Shown here: piece by piece, positions 31,351-39,356 of the stretch | Layout: each line of letters begins with the position of its first letter | Numbering within the stretch: the stretch's first letter is position 1 | NCBI RefSeq assembly: GCF_017569185.1 | Contig: NZ_CP071869.1 | Coordinates: 2,532,001-2,596,000 of the forward strand | Direction of reading: 5' to 3' | DNA length: 64,000 nucleotides | From: Polaribacter cellanae | GTDB taxonomy: Bacteria > Bacteroidota > Bacteroidia > Flavobacteriales > Flavobacteriaceae | The notes under the pieces: generated by a model | Databases searched by the model: none | The model's input: the letters and a program-made list of their open reading frames with translations, nothing else | Told to the model about the DNA's origin: nothing | Translations under genes and position numbers: made by a program

Positions 31351-32109
31351 CTAAAAATCGTTAAACATTTTTATTTCGCTTGCAATTATCCAACCTAACT
31401 TACCATCTGCCAATTTAATTTTTTTCCAATTATCTACAGCGTCTAAAACGAACACCTTTGTACCTTCGTGTAAAGTAAAAACTTTTTCCGAATTTAAAGT
31501 TGGTGCATTTCTAACTTCTGTTTTTTCTGCGAAAATAATAGCTTCTTTAGTGTTTTTAGCCAAATTGTATTGACTGTAAGTAATAAAAAGAGTAGCTATT
31601 AGAAGAATAAAACTAATAATACTTGTCGTAAAATAAGCTCTTTTTTTTCTTGGTGAATATGCAAAATAAAAAAGCAGAAATAACAACGAAGCTACTAAAG
31701 AAAGTACAACTACAATTATTGCCCATTGATTGTAAGATAATTTTTGAAGGTAATTGGTATTAAATTTCTGAAAAACTGTTTTTGGGGTTTCTTCAATATT
31801 ATCTAAAGCCAAACGTTTTGCAAAGATTAAATTGTTATTTACATCTTCGTTTAAAGGATCTATTTTTAAGGCTTTTTCGTAATAAAAAATTGTAGGTCCA
31901 ACTTTGTTTAATTTGTAATAAGCGTTTGCTAAATTGTAATATAATTCCGATGAAATTACGTTTTTAGATTCAATCTTTTTATATTTTTCAATAGCTTTTT
32001 CGAATTGCCCGTTTTTGTAGTTTTCATTTGCAGCAATAAACAAACTATCTACATTCTGAGCCTTTACAGAACCGGCAATTATCAACAATAAAAACAGTAT
32101 TTTTTTCAT
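31351..32109 (-). CDS. batE: BatE: TPR and SH3-like membrane protein
   Basis: A 252-residue last member of the Bat operon. Signal peptide (cleaved near SVKAQ), two to three TPR units (about 20-100; AANENYKNGQFEKAIEKYK, YYNLANAYYKLNKVGPTIF), two TM helices (about 130-150 and 160-178), and a C-terminal bacterial SH3-like domain with VRNAPTLNSEKVF and GTKVFVLD. This order is typical of Bacteroidota BatE. It starts 2 bases after batD. The Bat proteins were linked to aerotolerance in Bacteroides; the molecular function is thought to involve an envelope chaperone or von Willebrand-domain complex. Confidence 0.9.
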   Translation of the reverse strand: MKKILFLLLIIAGSVKAQNVDSLFIAANENYKNGQFEKAIEKYKKIESKNVISSELYYNLANAYYKLNKVGPTIFYYEKALKIDPLNEDVNNNLIFAKRLALDNIEETPKTVFQKFNTNYLQKLSYNQWAIIVVVLSLVASLLFLLFYFAYSPRKKRAYFTTSIISFILLIATLFITYSQYNLAKNTKEAIIFAEKTEVRNAPTLNSEKVFTLHEGTKVFVLDAVDNWKKIKLADGKLGWIIASEIKMFNDF

Positions 32110-32111
32110 TT

Positions 32112-33872
32112 TTATAATTGTTTATCTAATTGAACAATTACTTCTTTTGCTCGCTCAAATTCTTCTTTCATTTGAGTTGCTGTAAATGGTGTATATCTTG
32201 CAAAATCCGAGCTTTTTAAAACTTCAATAAATTGTTGGATTGTAACAGAATCTACCTTTTTATTTTCCAAAATTACAGTAATTCTTTCTTTACTAATTTC
32301 GGAGGTTTCGACACCTAATTTTGCTTTTAAATAATTATGGAGCGCACGTTCTAAAGCCTCATAAAAAGCCTCTTTTTTACCCAATTGTTTTTGTGCTTCC
32401 GACAAATATTTTTTGGCTAATCTGTTTGCTTTTCTTAGTTTATTTCCAATAATATCGTTATTTCTTTTTTTATTTCTTTTACCTATAAATATTCCAATAG
32501 GTATTGTTATTAAAGGTAATAAAAGCAAAATATAAAATAAATTCGATTTAAAGAAATCTAATTTTTCGGCAGGTTTAAAAGTTGTTTTCGTGGCAATATA
32601 TCTAAAGTTTTTGCCAGTTGTAACAACATCTTTTTTGTTTACAGAAGTAGTATCTACAGTAACCAATTCTTTACCTTCTTGTACATCTACAAATAAATCT
32701 TTGGTAGTAATTGTTTTGTATTTTTCTTCTTTAGGATTAAAGTAAGAGAAAGAAGTACTTGGTATTTTATATTTTCCTTTATATTGTGGAACTACTGTGT
32801 AAGAATCTGTTACAGAGCCAGAAATTCCATTAGCATATACATTTACTTTTTCTTTTCTTTCTGGCTGATAAATTTCTAACTCATTAGGGGTTTCTATTTT
32901 TGGTAATTCAAATAATTTTAAATTTCCTTTTCCAGAAACTGCTACTTTAATTTCTGATGTTTCATTGGCTTTTAAAATGTCTTTACTTAAAGAAACATTA
33001 AAATTAAATTCTCCAACAGCTCCAGTAAAGTTTGCTGGTTTTCCTTTTAAAGGAAGGCTTTTAGGGCGAACAAGTTTTTTTTCTGAAGCAAATTCTTTTC
33101 GAACATTTCTTGTAATAACATTTCCAAAGAAATCGGCTCTTCCTGTTGGAACACCAATAATAATGTCCATTTTCATGGGTTCGATTTCTAATTTTCCAGA
33201 TTTTGTAGGAACTAATAATGCTTTCTGTAAAACAATGTATCTATAATCTTCTCCATTGTATTTTCCCATTTTTACAGGATAACCATTTATTTTAATATCC
33301 TGATTCCAAAAACCATTGTATTTTGGTGCTTCTGTTACATTTGTATCGTAAACACTTACGTTTTCACTTACATACAAACGATATTCAACATAAATTCCCT
33401 CGCCAACATAAGGTGTAGATTTAGAAATTTCTGCAACTAAATGAATGTTTTGTTGGGCTACATAATTAGGATCGTTTGGGTCTTTGGGAATTTCAACAGC
33501 GTCTACAACTATAATTTTTATAGGGTTCGATTTTATAGTCTTTCCCCCAATTTTAACACTTGCAGCACCAATGGAAAGTTCTCCTTTTCTTGTTGGTTGA
33601 ATAATGTAGGTATAAGACTGAGAGAAGGTTGTTCTTCCATTAATCCAAGATTGGCTAACAGATTGACTTGGCCCTCCAACCACTTTAAAATTATTAAAGT
33701 TTGGGGGCGTAAAGTTTTCTCCACCCTGTTTATTTATTGAAAATACAATTCGCAAACGTTGGTTTAAACCCAATTTGTTTTTACTAACTTTAGCTTGAAT
33801 GGTTGCTTCTTGCGCAACTAAAGACATACTTAGCAAGCAAATTAACAACGATATGTAATTTTTCAACTTCAT
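32112..33872 (-). CDS. batD: BatD (oxygen-tolerance) protein
   Basis: A 586-residue BatD protein with a signal peptide (ending SLVAQ), a long series of immunoglobulin-like beta domains (about 20-430; INKQGGENFTPPNFNNF, FFGNVITRNVRKEFASEKK, FTGAVGEFNFNVSLSK), one TM helix (about 458-478) followed by the basic stop-transfer GKRNKKRNND, and a cytoplasmic helical tail with a LHNYLKAKLG-type motif. Length and order fit the family. It lies downstream of batC across a spacer of 77 bases that carries TTTAATTG-type repeats. Confidence 0.9.
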   Translation of the reverse strand: MKLKNYISLLICLLSMSLVAQEATIQAKVSKNKLGLNQRLRIVFSINKQGGENFTPPNFNNFKVVGGPSQSVSQSWINGRTTFSQSYTYIIQPTRKGELSIGAASVKIGGKTIKSNPIKIIVVDAVEIPKDPNDPNYVAQQNIHLVAEISKSTPYVGEGIYVEYRLYVSENVSVYDTNVTEAPKYNGFWNQDIKINGYPVKMGKYNGEDYRYIVLQKALLVPTKSGKLEIEPMKMDIIIGVPTGRADFFGNVITRNVRKEFASEKKLVRPKSLPLKGKPANFTGAVGEFNFNVSLSKDILKANETSEIKVAVSGKGNLKLFELPKIETPNELEIYQPERKEKVNVYANGISGSVTDSYTVVPQYKGKYKIPSTSFSYFNPKEEKYKTITTKDLFVDVQEGKELVTVDTTSVNKKDVVTTGKNFRYIATKTTFKPAEKLDFFKSNLFYILLLLPLITIPIGIFIGKRNKKRNNDIIGNKLRKANRLAKKYLSEAQKQLGKKEAFYEALERALHNYLKAKLGVETSEISKERITVILENKKVDSVTIQQFIEVLKSSDFARYTPFTATQMKEEFERAKEVIVQLDKQL

Positions 33873-33877
33873 ATTTA

Positions 33878-33946
33878 CTTATGATTGTTTGAATCGTTTA
33901 ATTGTTAGAAATTTACACAAATAAACAGTTAAACGATTACACAATA
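33878..33946. repeat. degenerate GTTTAATTG-type repeat in the batC-batD spacer
   Basis: Alternating TTTAATTG, AAACAGTTAAACGATTACAC and similar 8- to 20-base units fill the spacer. Similar stretches occur at 35829-35880, 36232-36272 and 39262-39356. Confidence 0.55.
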
Positions 33947-33949
33947 ATT

Positions 33950-34774
33950 TTACCAATCTTTTTCTTGTTTTATTTTTTTACCCTTTGCCTTTTTGGCATT
34001 CATTTTCTTTTGGGTTTTTTTCTCTTCGTTGTTTAAACTTTCTAACAATTGTTTTACTTGTTGAGGAGTCATTTGGCCTGGCTTTGGTTTTGGCTTTTGT
34101 TGGTCTTTTTTATCGTTCTTTTTAGGGTCTTTATTTTTGTCCTTGTTTTTATCGCCTTTACCGTCTTTGTCTTTGTTTTCGTCTTTTTTATTCTTGTCTT
34201 TTCCGTCTTTCTTGTCCTTATTTTTATCTTTATTTTTGTTGTCTTTATCTTTTTTATCCTTGTTTTTATTATCCTTTTTATCTTTGTTTTTGTCGTCTTT
34301 TTTTTGCTGCTTTTGTTTATCTACCATTTTTTGAGCGACTGCCAAATTATAACGAGTTTCGTCGTCGTTAGGATTGTTTCTTAAAGCATTTTTAAAAGCA
34401 TTTACTGCACCTTGGTAATTTTTTGCTTCCATTTGTGCATTTCCAAGATTATGAAATGCTTCTGCCTTTGTAAATTTATCTTTTGCTGTTTTTGCTGTTA
34501 ATTCGTATTGTGGAATTGCTTCTTTAAAGTTTTTATTTTGGTAAAAAGCATTTCCTAAATTGTAAGCGGCTTTATCGTATTTAGAATTGTTTCCTAAAGC
34601 TTTTTGATATGCCACAGATGCATCTGTAAATTGCTTTTTCTGGTACAATTCGTTTCCCTGACGCAACATTGTTCTTGCTTTTCTTTGCAATGTTATTGTG
34701 TCTTTTTGTGCTGCTATTTCTTTTGTTGAAAAGAGCAATAAAAAGAGAATAAGGGTATATTTTAATGTTTTCAT
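33950..34774 (-). CDS. batC: BatC: TPR protein with lysine/aspartate-rich tail
   Basis: A 274-residue protein from the ATG at 34774. A longer frame from 34798 would overlap batB, and MKTLKYTLILFLLLFSTKEI is a cleaner signal peptide. Three TPR units follow (about 28-140; AYNLGNAFYQNKNFKEAIPQY, AFHNLGNAQMEAKNYQGAV). A long low-complexity region (about 145-228) consists almost only of K, D and N in KDKNKD-like units, then a Pro/Gln-rich segment and a conserved QVKQLLESLNNEEKKTQKK helix. Bat operon context confirms identity. The charged tail length probably varies between strains. Confidence 0.9.
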   Translation of the reverse strand: MKTLKYTLILFLLLFSTKEIAAQKDTITLQRKARTMLRQGNELYQKKQFTDASVAYQKALGNNSKYDKAAYNLGNAFYQNKNFKEAIPQYELTAKTAKDKFTKAEAFHNLGNAQMEAKNYQGAVNAFKNALRNNPNDDETRYNLAVAQKMVDKQKQQKKDDKNKDKKDNKNKDKKDKDNKNKDKNKDKKDGKDKNKKDENKDKDGKGDKNKDKNKDPKKNDKKDQQKPKPKPGQMTPQQVKQLLESLNNEEKKTQKKMNAKKAKGKKIKQEKDW

Positions 34775-34775
34775 C

Positions 34776-35822
34776 CTATTTTTTATTCTTTTCTTCATTA
34801 AATAAATCTACTTTTCTTAACCATTTTGTTTTTTTCTCAAATAAGAAAATATCTACAACTAAGAATAACAAACCTAGTGCCAAAAACCACTGAAACTGAT
34901 CTTTATAATCTGAAAATTGTTTTGTTTCAAACTCATTTTTTTCTGCATTTGCGATAATATCTGCAATTGTGCTCACTGGATTTTCAGTAATATTTCCATC
35001 CATATATTTTCCGTCGGCAATATCTGCGATTCCTTGCAAAACTTCTGGTTTACGTTTGGTAATTACAGTTTCGCCTTTGTTGTTTTTTTTATAGCCAATT
35101 ACAGAGCCATTTAAACGCATAGGAATTGGACCACCTCTTTCTGTACCAACACCAATTGTATAAATTTTTACGCCTTCGTTTGTTAAGTTTTGTGCAACTT
35201 GTTTTGTTTCTTCTTGATGATCTTCACCATCGGAAATAATAATTAGAAAACGGTTTGTTTGTTCATCATTATTATAAAATGTTTTTGCCAGTTCTAAAGC
35301 TTCATTAATGGCTGTTCCTTGGCTAGAGACCATATCTGGATTTGCATTCTGCAAAAACATATTCGCAGCTCCATGATCTGTAGTAATGGGTAAAAGCGGA
35401 TATGCGTTTCCAGCATACACAATAATTCCAACCCTATCTGAGCCTAATTTATCGATAATTTTAGAGATAATTTGTTTCGACTTCTCTAAACGATTTGGGG
35501 CAATATCTTCTGCCAACATACTTTTAGAAACATCCAAAGCAAACACAATATCTACGCCTTCTCTTTTTACTGTTTTTAGTTTGGTTCCCATTTTAGGGTT
35601 TACCAAAGAAATTACTAAGAAAGTAATTCCTAAAAGTAGCATTACCAATTTTAAAACCGATTTAAATGTGGAAGAATTGGGCGCTAATTTCTGCAATAAA
35701 TTTGCATCAGAAAATTTACGCTGCGTTCTTTTTTTCCACCATAAAACCAATAGAAATAGTACAACTATTACTGGAATAATTGCGAGTAGGTAAAAATAAA
35801 TTGGTTCTTCTATTCTGTACAT
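34776..35822 (-). CDS. batB: BatB: von Willebrand factor A membrane protein
   Basis: A 348-residue inner-membrane protein. TM helix about 8-28, a second about 55-75, a VWA domain (about 85-290) with the MIDAS motif ALDVSKSM and T/D residues in TDHGAANMF and IISDGEDH, and a C-terminal TM helix (about 310-330). It is the batB member of the Bat operon, recognisable by the IGVGTERGGPIPM segment. It is separated from batA by an inserted four-helix-bundle gene. VWA domains bind metal and partner proteins, so the BatA/BatB pair probably forms a complex in the periplasm. Confidence 0.92.
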   Translation of the reverse strand: MYRIEEPIYFYLLAIIPVIVVLFLLVLWWKKRTQRKFSDANLLQKLAPNSSTFKSVLKLVMLLLGITFLVISLVNPKMGTKLKTVKREGVDIVFALDVSKSMLAEDIAPNRLEKSKQIISKIIDKLGSDRVGIIVYAGNAYPLLPITTDHGAANMFLQNANPDMVSSQGTAINEALELAKTFYNNDEQTNRFLIIISDGEDHQEETKQVAQNLTNEGVKIYTIGVGTERGGPIPMRLNGSVIGYKKNNKGETVITKRKPEVLQGIADIADGKYMDGNITENPVSTIADIIANAEKNEFETKQFSDYKDQFQWFLALGLLFLVVDIFLFEKKTKWLRKVDLFNEEKNKK

Positions 35823-35828
35823 TATTAA

Positions 35829-35880
35829 AAGGTGTAACTGTTTAATCGTTTAATTGTTGAAACGCTTAACTGTTTAATTG
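35829..35880. repeat. GTTTAATCGTTTAATTG repeat, left flank of four-helix gene
   Basis: GTGTAACTGTTTAATCG on the plus strand corresponds to the minus-strand sequence at 36232-36272, so the four-helix-bundle gene lies between inverted copies of this degenerate repeat. Confidence 0.55.
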
Positions 35881-36228
35881 AGATTTTCTTAGTGCATTTA
35901 ACATATTTGATATTTTGTAAATACGTTGCCTTATGTCGTTATAAATAGTTTCATTTATAAATTTTAATTTGTAACATAAAATAATATGATTTAAAACTTC
36001 CATTGTTGTGCTAAAAGCAAGTGTCGAAAAATGTGCTTTGTCTTTATTTGTAATTCTTGATGTTCCTTCTGCAATATTTGCAGAAATTGAGTTTGTTGCT
36101 CTTTTTAATTGACTTGTAATTCCATATTTTTCATCAGCAGGAAAATTTGTAGATATGCCGTAAACCTCCACAGATAAATCGATTGCTTCTTGCCATACTT
36201 TTAATTTTTCAAATGAAAATACATACAT
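35866..36228 (-). CDS. four helix bundle protein (23S rRNA IVP family)
   Basis: A 120-residue member of the four-helix-bundle family first described from 23S rRNA intervening sequences. Landmarks are FEKLKVWQEAIDLSVEVYG, SQLKRATNSISANIAEG and the C-terminal helices. I start it at the ATG at 36228; the longer frame to 36255 only adds residues encoded by a flanking repeat. These proteins are probably pentameric; the function is unknown. They occur as stand-alone genes at many places in Bacteroidota genomes. This one interrupts the otherwise standard batA-batB order, on the same strand. Confidence 0.88.
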   Translation of the reverse strand: MYVFSFEKLKVWQEAIDLSVEVYGISTNFPADEKYGITSQLKRATNSISANIAEGTSRITNKDKAHFSTLAFSTTMEVLNHIILCYKLKFINETIYNDIRQRIYKISNMLNALRKSQLNS

Positions 36229-36231
36229 ATT

Positions 36232-36272
36232 TTTTACAATTACACGATTAAACAATTCAACAATTACACTTT
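36232..36272. repeat. GTTTAATCGTGTAATTG repeat, right flank of four-helix gene
   Basis: On the minus strand it reads GTGTAATTGTTGAATTG, then TTTAATCGTGTAATTG. It is inverted relative to the copy at 35829-35880. Confidence 0.55.
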
Positions 36273-36275
36273 TTC

Positions 36276-37286
36276 CTATATAAAACTCTTAAATAATGTG
36301 TTTCTCAACAAGAATTCTAATACTAATAAACCAAGAGCAAAAAAGACAAAAATTCTAAATTTTTCTTGATAATTATAGTATTTAAATTCCTCTATTTTTG
36401 TTTTTTCGAGGGTATCTATTTCATCATAAATTTCTTTTAAAGATGAATTGTTTGTCGCTCTAAAATATTTTCCTTCTGTTTCTAAAGCAATATCTTTTAA
36501 TAAAGCTTCGTCTATTTCTACTTGTTGTTTTCTAAAGTTTAATTTTCCTGTTCTTGGGTCTTTACTCCAAGGGAAATCTGCCATTCCATTGGTTCCAATT
36601 CCAATTGTGTATACTTTAATTTTTAACTCTTTTGCCAATTCTGTTGCAGTTCTTGGATCGATATTTCCAGAGTTGTTTACCCCATCTGTTAACAAAATAA
36701 TTACTTTACTTTTTGCTTTACTTTCTTTTAATCTATTTACTCCAGAACCTAAGCCCATTCCAATAGCAGTTCCGCCTTCTAATTGGCCCCATTTTAGCTC
36801 AGAAATAGTTCTTTTTACAATACTTTTATCGCTTGTTATTGGTGTTTGGGTAAAACTTTCTCCAGCATATACAACAATTCCTATTCTGTCATTTGGTCTT
36901 TTGTCTACAAAATTTATCGCTACTTTTTTAAGCGCTTCTAACCTGTTTGGTTTTAAATCTCTTGCTAACATACTTGCAGAAACATCAATTGCCATTACAA
37001 TATCTATTCCTCTATTTGTTTTTGTTTTCTTGCTTACAGAAATGTTTCTTGGTCTTGCTAAAGCCACAATTATTGCAGCCAAAGCGAACAATCTTAACAA
37101 GTATAAAAGGGGTTTTAATTTTGATAAAAAAGAAGATTCTACCTTAAAACCTTTTACACTTGGTATGGTTAAAACAGCAGCATCTTTTTTGCGCATAAAG
37201 AAATACCAAACTGCCAAAAGTGGAACTAAAATTAGCAACCAGAGAAATTCAGGATTATGAAACTCGAAATTATTCCAATTCATCAT
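36276..37286 (-). CDS. batA: BatA: von Willebrand factor A membrane protein
   Basis: A 336-residue protein with two N-terminal TM helices (about 15-31 and 60-78), a VWA domain (about 90-290) with the MIDAS motif AIDVSASM, and the supporting TDGVNNSGNI loop, plus a C-terminal TM helix (about 310-330). The internal segment MADFPWSKDPRTGKLNFR is typical of batA and distinguishes it from batB. The N-terminus overlaps the end of the preceding gene by 17 bases. ATG occurs twice in a row at the start (37286 and 37283); either may be used. Confidence 0.92.
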   Translation of the reverse strand: MMNWNNFEFHNPEFLWLLILVPLLAVWYFFMRKKDAAVLTIPSVKGFKVESSFLSKLKPLLYLLRLFALAAIIVALARPRNISVSKKTKTNRGIDIVMAIDVSASMLARDLKPNRLEALKKVAINFVDKRPNDRIGIVVYAGESFTQTPITSDKSIVKRTISELKWGQLEGGTAIGMGLGSGVNRLKESKAKSKVIILLTDGVNNSGNIDPRTATELAKELKIKVYTIGIGTNGMADFPWSKDPRTGKLNFRKQQVEIDEALLKDIALETEGKYFRATNNSSLKEIYDEIDTLEKTKIEEFKYYNYQEKFRIFVFFALGLLVLEFLLRNTLFKSFI

Positions 37287-38271
37287 TTTCTTCTATAATT
37301 GGTTTAGGTTTTAAATTACTTACAATTTCTTGCGCATCTTTTCGGTCTTCTTCTATTTCTAAAGCCAAAGGTTTCGATTTTGCAAATTTCACCAAATCTG
37401 CTTCTCTTAATAAGCTTCTTAATTTATCTAAAGTGTCTTGCGATGTTTGTATTGTGTCTGCTTTTTTAAAATCTCTAAGCATTTCCAAAACTTCGTCTGT
37501 CGTGTTTTCTAAGGCAGGCACATTTAGCTCACGTTCTATGTAACCACGAACAATTTCCGTCAATTCACTATAATATTCTTTTACTTTATTGTTTTGCCAC
37601 AATAATTTCTCGTCTAATTCACTTAACCTTAAAATGGCTTCTTCGTAAGGAGGTAATGTTCTATAAGTTGGTGCTTCAATTTCTTCTTTTCTTTTTCTGA
37701 TAACAAACCAATAAATCCAGAAAGCAATAATTGCCAAAGCAGCTAAAAGAATGTAAAAATAAATTTTAAAATCGTCGAAAGTATAAGGTTCTTTTTTAAT
37801 AGATTTTATCGGGAATTTTTTTACTTTAGTAGTATCTATAGCCACTGTAGCTACATTTACCAATAAAGAGTCTGTAAAATATGCTTTGTTTTTTACAAAT
37901 ATTTGTTGTTGAGGAATGTAAAATGCGCCACTATCGAAACCAGTTAAAATATATTTTCTAATGAGTGAATTTTTAAGGGTATCTACCTTTGTAGAATCTA
38001 CAACCTCTAAACCATTTAAACGTAATTTTGGGATAATTACATTCTGAGTTTCATCCACAGAAATTTTTAATTGAAACTGCTCACCAATTCTAATATTTGT
38101 GGTATCGATTTCTGCTTTTACCATTCCTTCTTGGGCGAATGAAAGAAAAGAGCAGAACATAAAAAAGATAAATCCTATCTCTTTAAATCTCTTTCCAAGG
38201 GAAAGAAAGCACTTGGCTTGTGATTTTTTATCACTTATTATGAAACTTATATTTTTTATACTTTTTTTCAT
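37270..38271 (-). CDS. Bat operon BatD-like/DUF4381-like membrane protein
   Basis: A 333-residue protein between DUF58 and batA. An N-terminal signal segment ends near LSFAQEG, followed by an immunoglobulin-like domain (about 48-155; IDTTNIRIGEQFQLKISVD), a TM helix (about 175-195), and a cytoplasmic helical domain (PYEEAILRLSELDEKLLW) resembling DUF4381. The first 38 residues are unusually long for a signal peptide: SDKKSQAK and LSLGKRFKEIG are encoded by DNA holding a CTTTCC-AAG-GGAAAG hairpin, perhaps an inserted repeat. A start at the internal Met (about 38) would lose the hydrophobic segment. The gene is part of the MoxR-Bat operon. Confidence 0.85.
   Translation of the reverse strand: MKKSIKNISFIISDKKSQAKCFLSLGKRFKEIGFIFFMFCSFLSFAQEGMVKAEIDTTNIRIGEQFQLKISVDETQNVIIPKLRLNGLEVVDSTKVDTLKNSLIRKYILTGFDSGAFYIPQQQIFVKNKAYFTDSLLVNVATVAIDTTKVKKFPIKSIKKEPYTFDDFKIYFYILLAALAIIAFWIYWFVIRKRKEEIEAPTYRTLPPYEEAILRLSELDEKLLWQNNKVKEYYSELTEIVRGYIERELNVPALENTTDEVLEMLRDFKKADTIQTSQDTLDKLRSLLREADLVKFAKSKPLALEIEEDRKDAQEIVSNLKPKPIIEENDELE
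38191..38205 (-). repeat. CTTTCC-AAG-GGAAAG hairpin within coding sequence
   Basis: A 6-bp perfect inverted repeat inside the N-terminal codons of the 37270-38271 gene. A related hairpin, CCTTCCC-CTT-GGGAAGG, lies nearby at 38361-38377, and a looser version, CCCTTTAATTCCCCAAAGAAGGG, at about 53811. Confidence 0.5.
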
Positions 38272-38360
38272 TATTTAATTAGATTTCTGTTTTACAGAAA
38301 TTAAAATACTTGTTCTTCAATTTTAATTTTATTTCTTTTCAGTCAATTTCCACAAACTAT

Positions 38361-38395
38361 TCCTTCCCCTTGGGAAGGTTAGGATGGGATTTTAC
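38361..38395. repeat. CCTTCCC-CTT-GGGAAGG palindrome in spacer
   Basis: A 7-bp perfect inverted repeat with a 3-base loop, followed by TTAGGATGGGA. It lies in the spacer between the DUF58 gene and the DUF4381-like gene. No gene is present in 38272-38391. Confidence 0.5.
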
Positions 38396-39261
38396 CTCCC
38401 TTTATGTTTAAAATATCCCAACAATTTTTTCACATAACTCTCATCAACCCTTGTGCTAATGGTACCAGCACCACTTCTTTTAAAAGTATTTATGTAATAA
38501 TCTTGCAAACGCAAAGCATTTGCTTTATAATTGGTTCTTATAGATTTGGATGCTGTGTTTATCAATTGAACATTTCCTGTTTCTGCATCTAACATGGGTA
38601 CCATTCCTAAATTTGGAATTTCCTGGTCGTGTTTGTCGAAAACACGAATTCCTGTTACATCGTGTTTTTTAGCGGCAATTTTTATCGTTTTTTCATAATC
38701 GTCGTCCATAAAATCTGATAACATAAAAACAATCGCTCTTTTCTTTAATACGCTTGATAAAAACTTTAATGCAACTGAAATATTGGTTTTTTTACTTTTT
38801 GGTTTAAATTCTATTAGTTCTCTAATAATTCTTAAAACGTGACTTTTTCCTTTTTTAGGAGGAATAAATAGTTCTATATCATCAGAAAACAGAATTAAAC
38901 CTACTTTATCGTTATTTTGTGTGGCAGAAAAAGCCAAGGTTGCCGCAATTTCTGTAATGGTATCTTTTTTAAATTGTGTGGAAGTTCCGAAAGATTCCGA
39001 ACCAGAAATATCTACCATTAATAGCATTGTTAGCTCACGCTCTTCTTCGAAAACTTTAATGTAAGGTTCGTTGTAACGTGCAGTAACGTTCCAATCTATG
39101 GTTCTAACATCGTCGCCAAATTGGTATTGTCTTACTTCAGAAAAAGTCATACCTCGTCCTTTGAAAGATGAATGGTATTCACCTCCAAAAATATGATCAG
39201 ACAAACGACGTGTCTTAATCTCTATTTTTCGAACTTTTTTTAGTATTTCTTTTGTTTTCAA
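38392..39261 (-). CDS. DUF58 domain-containing protein
   Basis: A 289-residue DUF58 protein. The N-terminal part carries the conserved FKGRGMTFSEVRQY and GDDVRTIDWNVTARY segment, typical of DUF58. A VWA-like domain (about 75-270) contains MLMVDISGSESFG and FMLSDFMDDDYE. Such proteins are encoded beside MoxR ATPases in most bacteria and probably act as MoxR-dependent chaperone partners. It follows moxR by 95 bases of repeat-containing spacer. Confidence 0.92.
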   Translation of the reverse strand: MKTKEILKKVRKIEIKTRRLSDHIFGGEYHSSFKGRGMTFSEVRQYQFGDDVRTIDWNVTARYNEPYIKVFEEERELTMLLMVDISGSESFGTSTQFKKDTITEIAATLAFSATQNNDKVGLILFSDDIELFIPPKKGKSHVLRIIRELIEFKPKSKKTNISVALKFLSSVLKKRAIVFMLSDFMDDDYEKTIKIAAKKHDVTGIRVFDKHDQEIPNLGMVPMLDAETGNVQLINTASKSIRTNYKANALRLQDYYINTFKRSGAGTISTRVDESYVKKLLGYFKHKGR

Positions 39262-39356
39262 TGTGTAAGCGTGTAATTGTTTAATTGTGTAATCGTAGTA
39301 TGTTGTATTTGTTTAATTATATATTGTGGCATAATGGTGCTAACAATTACACAGTT
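39262..39356. repeat. GTGTAATTGTTTAATTG repeat in the moxR-DUF58 spacer
   Basis: Contains GTGTAAGCGTGTAATTG and TTTAATTGTGTAATCG, then an inverted AACAATTACACAG at the right end. It belongs to the same degenerate repeat family as the other Bat operon spacers. Confidence 0.5.

Noticed and set aside
34049..34384. Plus-strand open frames of Phe/Val/Leu-rich protein opposite batC
   Set aside because: They are the complement of the K/D/N-rich tract, which yields spurious hydrophobic frames.
36448..37260. 270-codon open frame on the plus strand opposite batA
   Set aside because: It lies wholly antisense to a clear VWA gene and encodes a low-complexity Ser/Pro/Ile-rich product with no domain; a shadow of biased codon use.
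33878..39356. CRISPR array
   Set aside because: The repeated TTTAATTG units vary in length and spacing, are scattered over separate spacers, and no cas gene is present.
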